DNA of 64,000 nt from Saccharina japonica (taxonomy: Eukaryota > Sar > Phaeophyceae > Laminariales > Laminariaceae), in NCBI GenBank assembly GCA_008828725.1, contig MEHQ01000339.1, positions 194,373 through 258,372 of the forward strand, in the 5' to 3' direction. Of the stretch, positions 63,690 to 64,000 are shown piece by piece. The notes beneath the pieces are model-generated. The model searched no databases. It was given only the letters and a program-made list of their open reading frames with translations, and had not been told where the DNA came from. The translations under genes and the position numbers were made by a program. The stretch's first letter is position 1; each line of letters starts with the position of its first letter.

Positions 63690-64000
63690 AACACATGGGC
63701 CGGCCCGCCGAATCCACCGGCCGGCCCACGAAAATCGTCGGACCGGCCCATATAAATCCCGCGTTTCATGAGGCTCGATGTCATGCGATGGGCCGGGCCG
63801 GTCCGGGTAGAGCCGAGACTTCTGAAGAAATGATGAGCCGGGCCAGGCCGGGCCGTGAATGTTTGCAAATACTATGGGCTGGGCCGGGCCGCGGCGCATC
63901 CTGTGAAACATTGGTGGGCCGGGTCAGGCCGTCGCCCTTCCTCTGAAAAATTGATAAGCCGGGCCGGGCCGACGCCCATTATATAAACAGTTGATGGGCC
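63690..64000. repeat. GGGCC-rich minisatellite, array 2 (runs off window)
   Basis: Same unit and orientation as 62245-62730, for example TATGGGCTGGGCCGGGCCGC. It continues to the last base, so its full size is unknown. Confidence 0.85.

Noticed and set aside
1-64000. CRISPR array or bacterial operon
   Set aside because: No regularly spaced identical repeats with unique spacers; tandem arrays have no spacers and genes have GT-AG introns.

Overview
This is a eukaryotic nuclear window. It has GT-AG introns up to 11 kb, secreted-protein genes split into short phase-matched exons, a 5'-truncated LINE reverse-transcriptase piece, tRNA-derived SINEs, and many small inverted-repeat DNA elements. It comes from a draft assembly: there is an 810-base N run at 4104-4913 and a single N near 36626. 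A leucine-rich-repeat fragment captured inside a transposon resembles, from memory, LRR proteins abundant in brown-algal genomes. A stramenopile alga is therefore my best guess, but the sequence does not settle it.

The real genes are three paralogues that each encode a small secreted protein made of one Spondin_N domain. Gene B (+) runs 6592-23131, gene A (+) runs 34765-47753, and gene C (-) runs 52241-58286 with its first exon not found. All three keep the same exon boundaries and phases: signal peptide exon, 66-nt exon, 84-nt exon, about 150-nt exon, 90-nt exon, about 205-nt terminal exon. Genes A and B are in tandem, and gene C faces A tail to tail. Genes A and B read as complete proteins of 225 and 228 residues with no internal stop. 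The pieces of C are equally intact. Nothing else in the window reads as a convincing complete gene. A few weak candidates are listed: a duplicated minus-strand exon at 23.5-24.0 kb and ORFs near 24.5, 27.9, 30.1 and 48.8 kb.

Most of the remaining sequence is mobile and repetitive DNA. Region 1-6.4 kb holds two adjacent hAT-like elements, one carrying the LRR fragment, plus the LINE piece and a short repeat family I call R1. Intron 1 of gene B (6.7-18.1 kb) is a nested pile of SINEs, R1 copies, foldback elements (FB1, FB2, FB3), a 1-kb palindrome, and a small element bearing telomere-like TTAGGG repeats. The 23-34.7 kb intergenic stretch holds tandem repeats, 12-base-periodic GC-rich arrays, a FB3 copy with a very GC-rich island, and the cleanest FB1 hairpin. 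Introns of gene A hold foldback FB4, another FB2, 123-bp tandem repeats and small MITEs. From 58.6 kb to the end there are a second copy of a 1.1-kb element (D1), a second telomere-repeat element, a 41-bp tandem array and GGGCC-rich minisatellites running off the end.

Nested insertions with visible target duplications give firm boundaries for several elements: hAT with 8-bp GTCGTAAC, and FB2 with 3-bp TAA inside FB3. No CRISPR, rRNA or functional tRNA gene was seen. The most interesting points are the Spondin_N paralogue cluster with repeat-filled giant introns, the gene-fragment-carrying hAT element, and the near-perfect long hairpins that could yield double-stranded RNA if transcribed.
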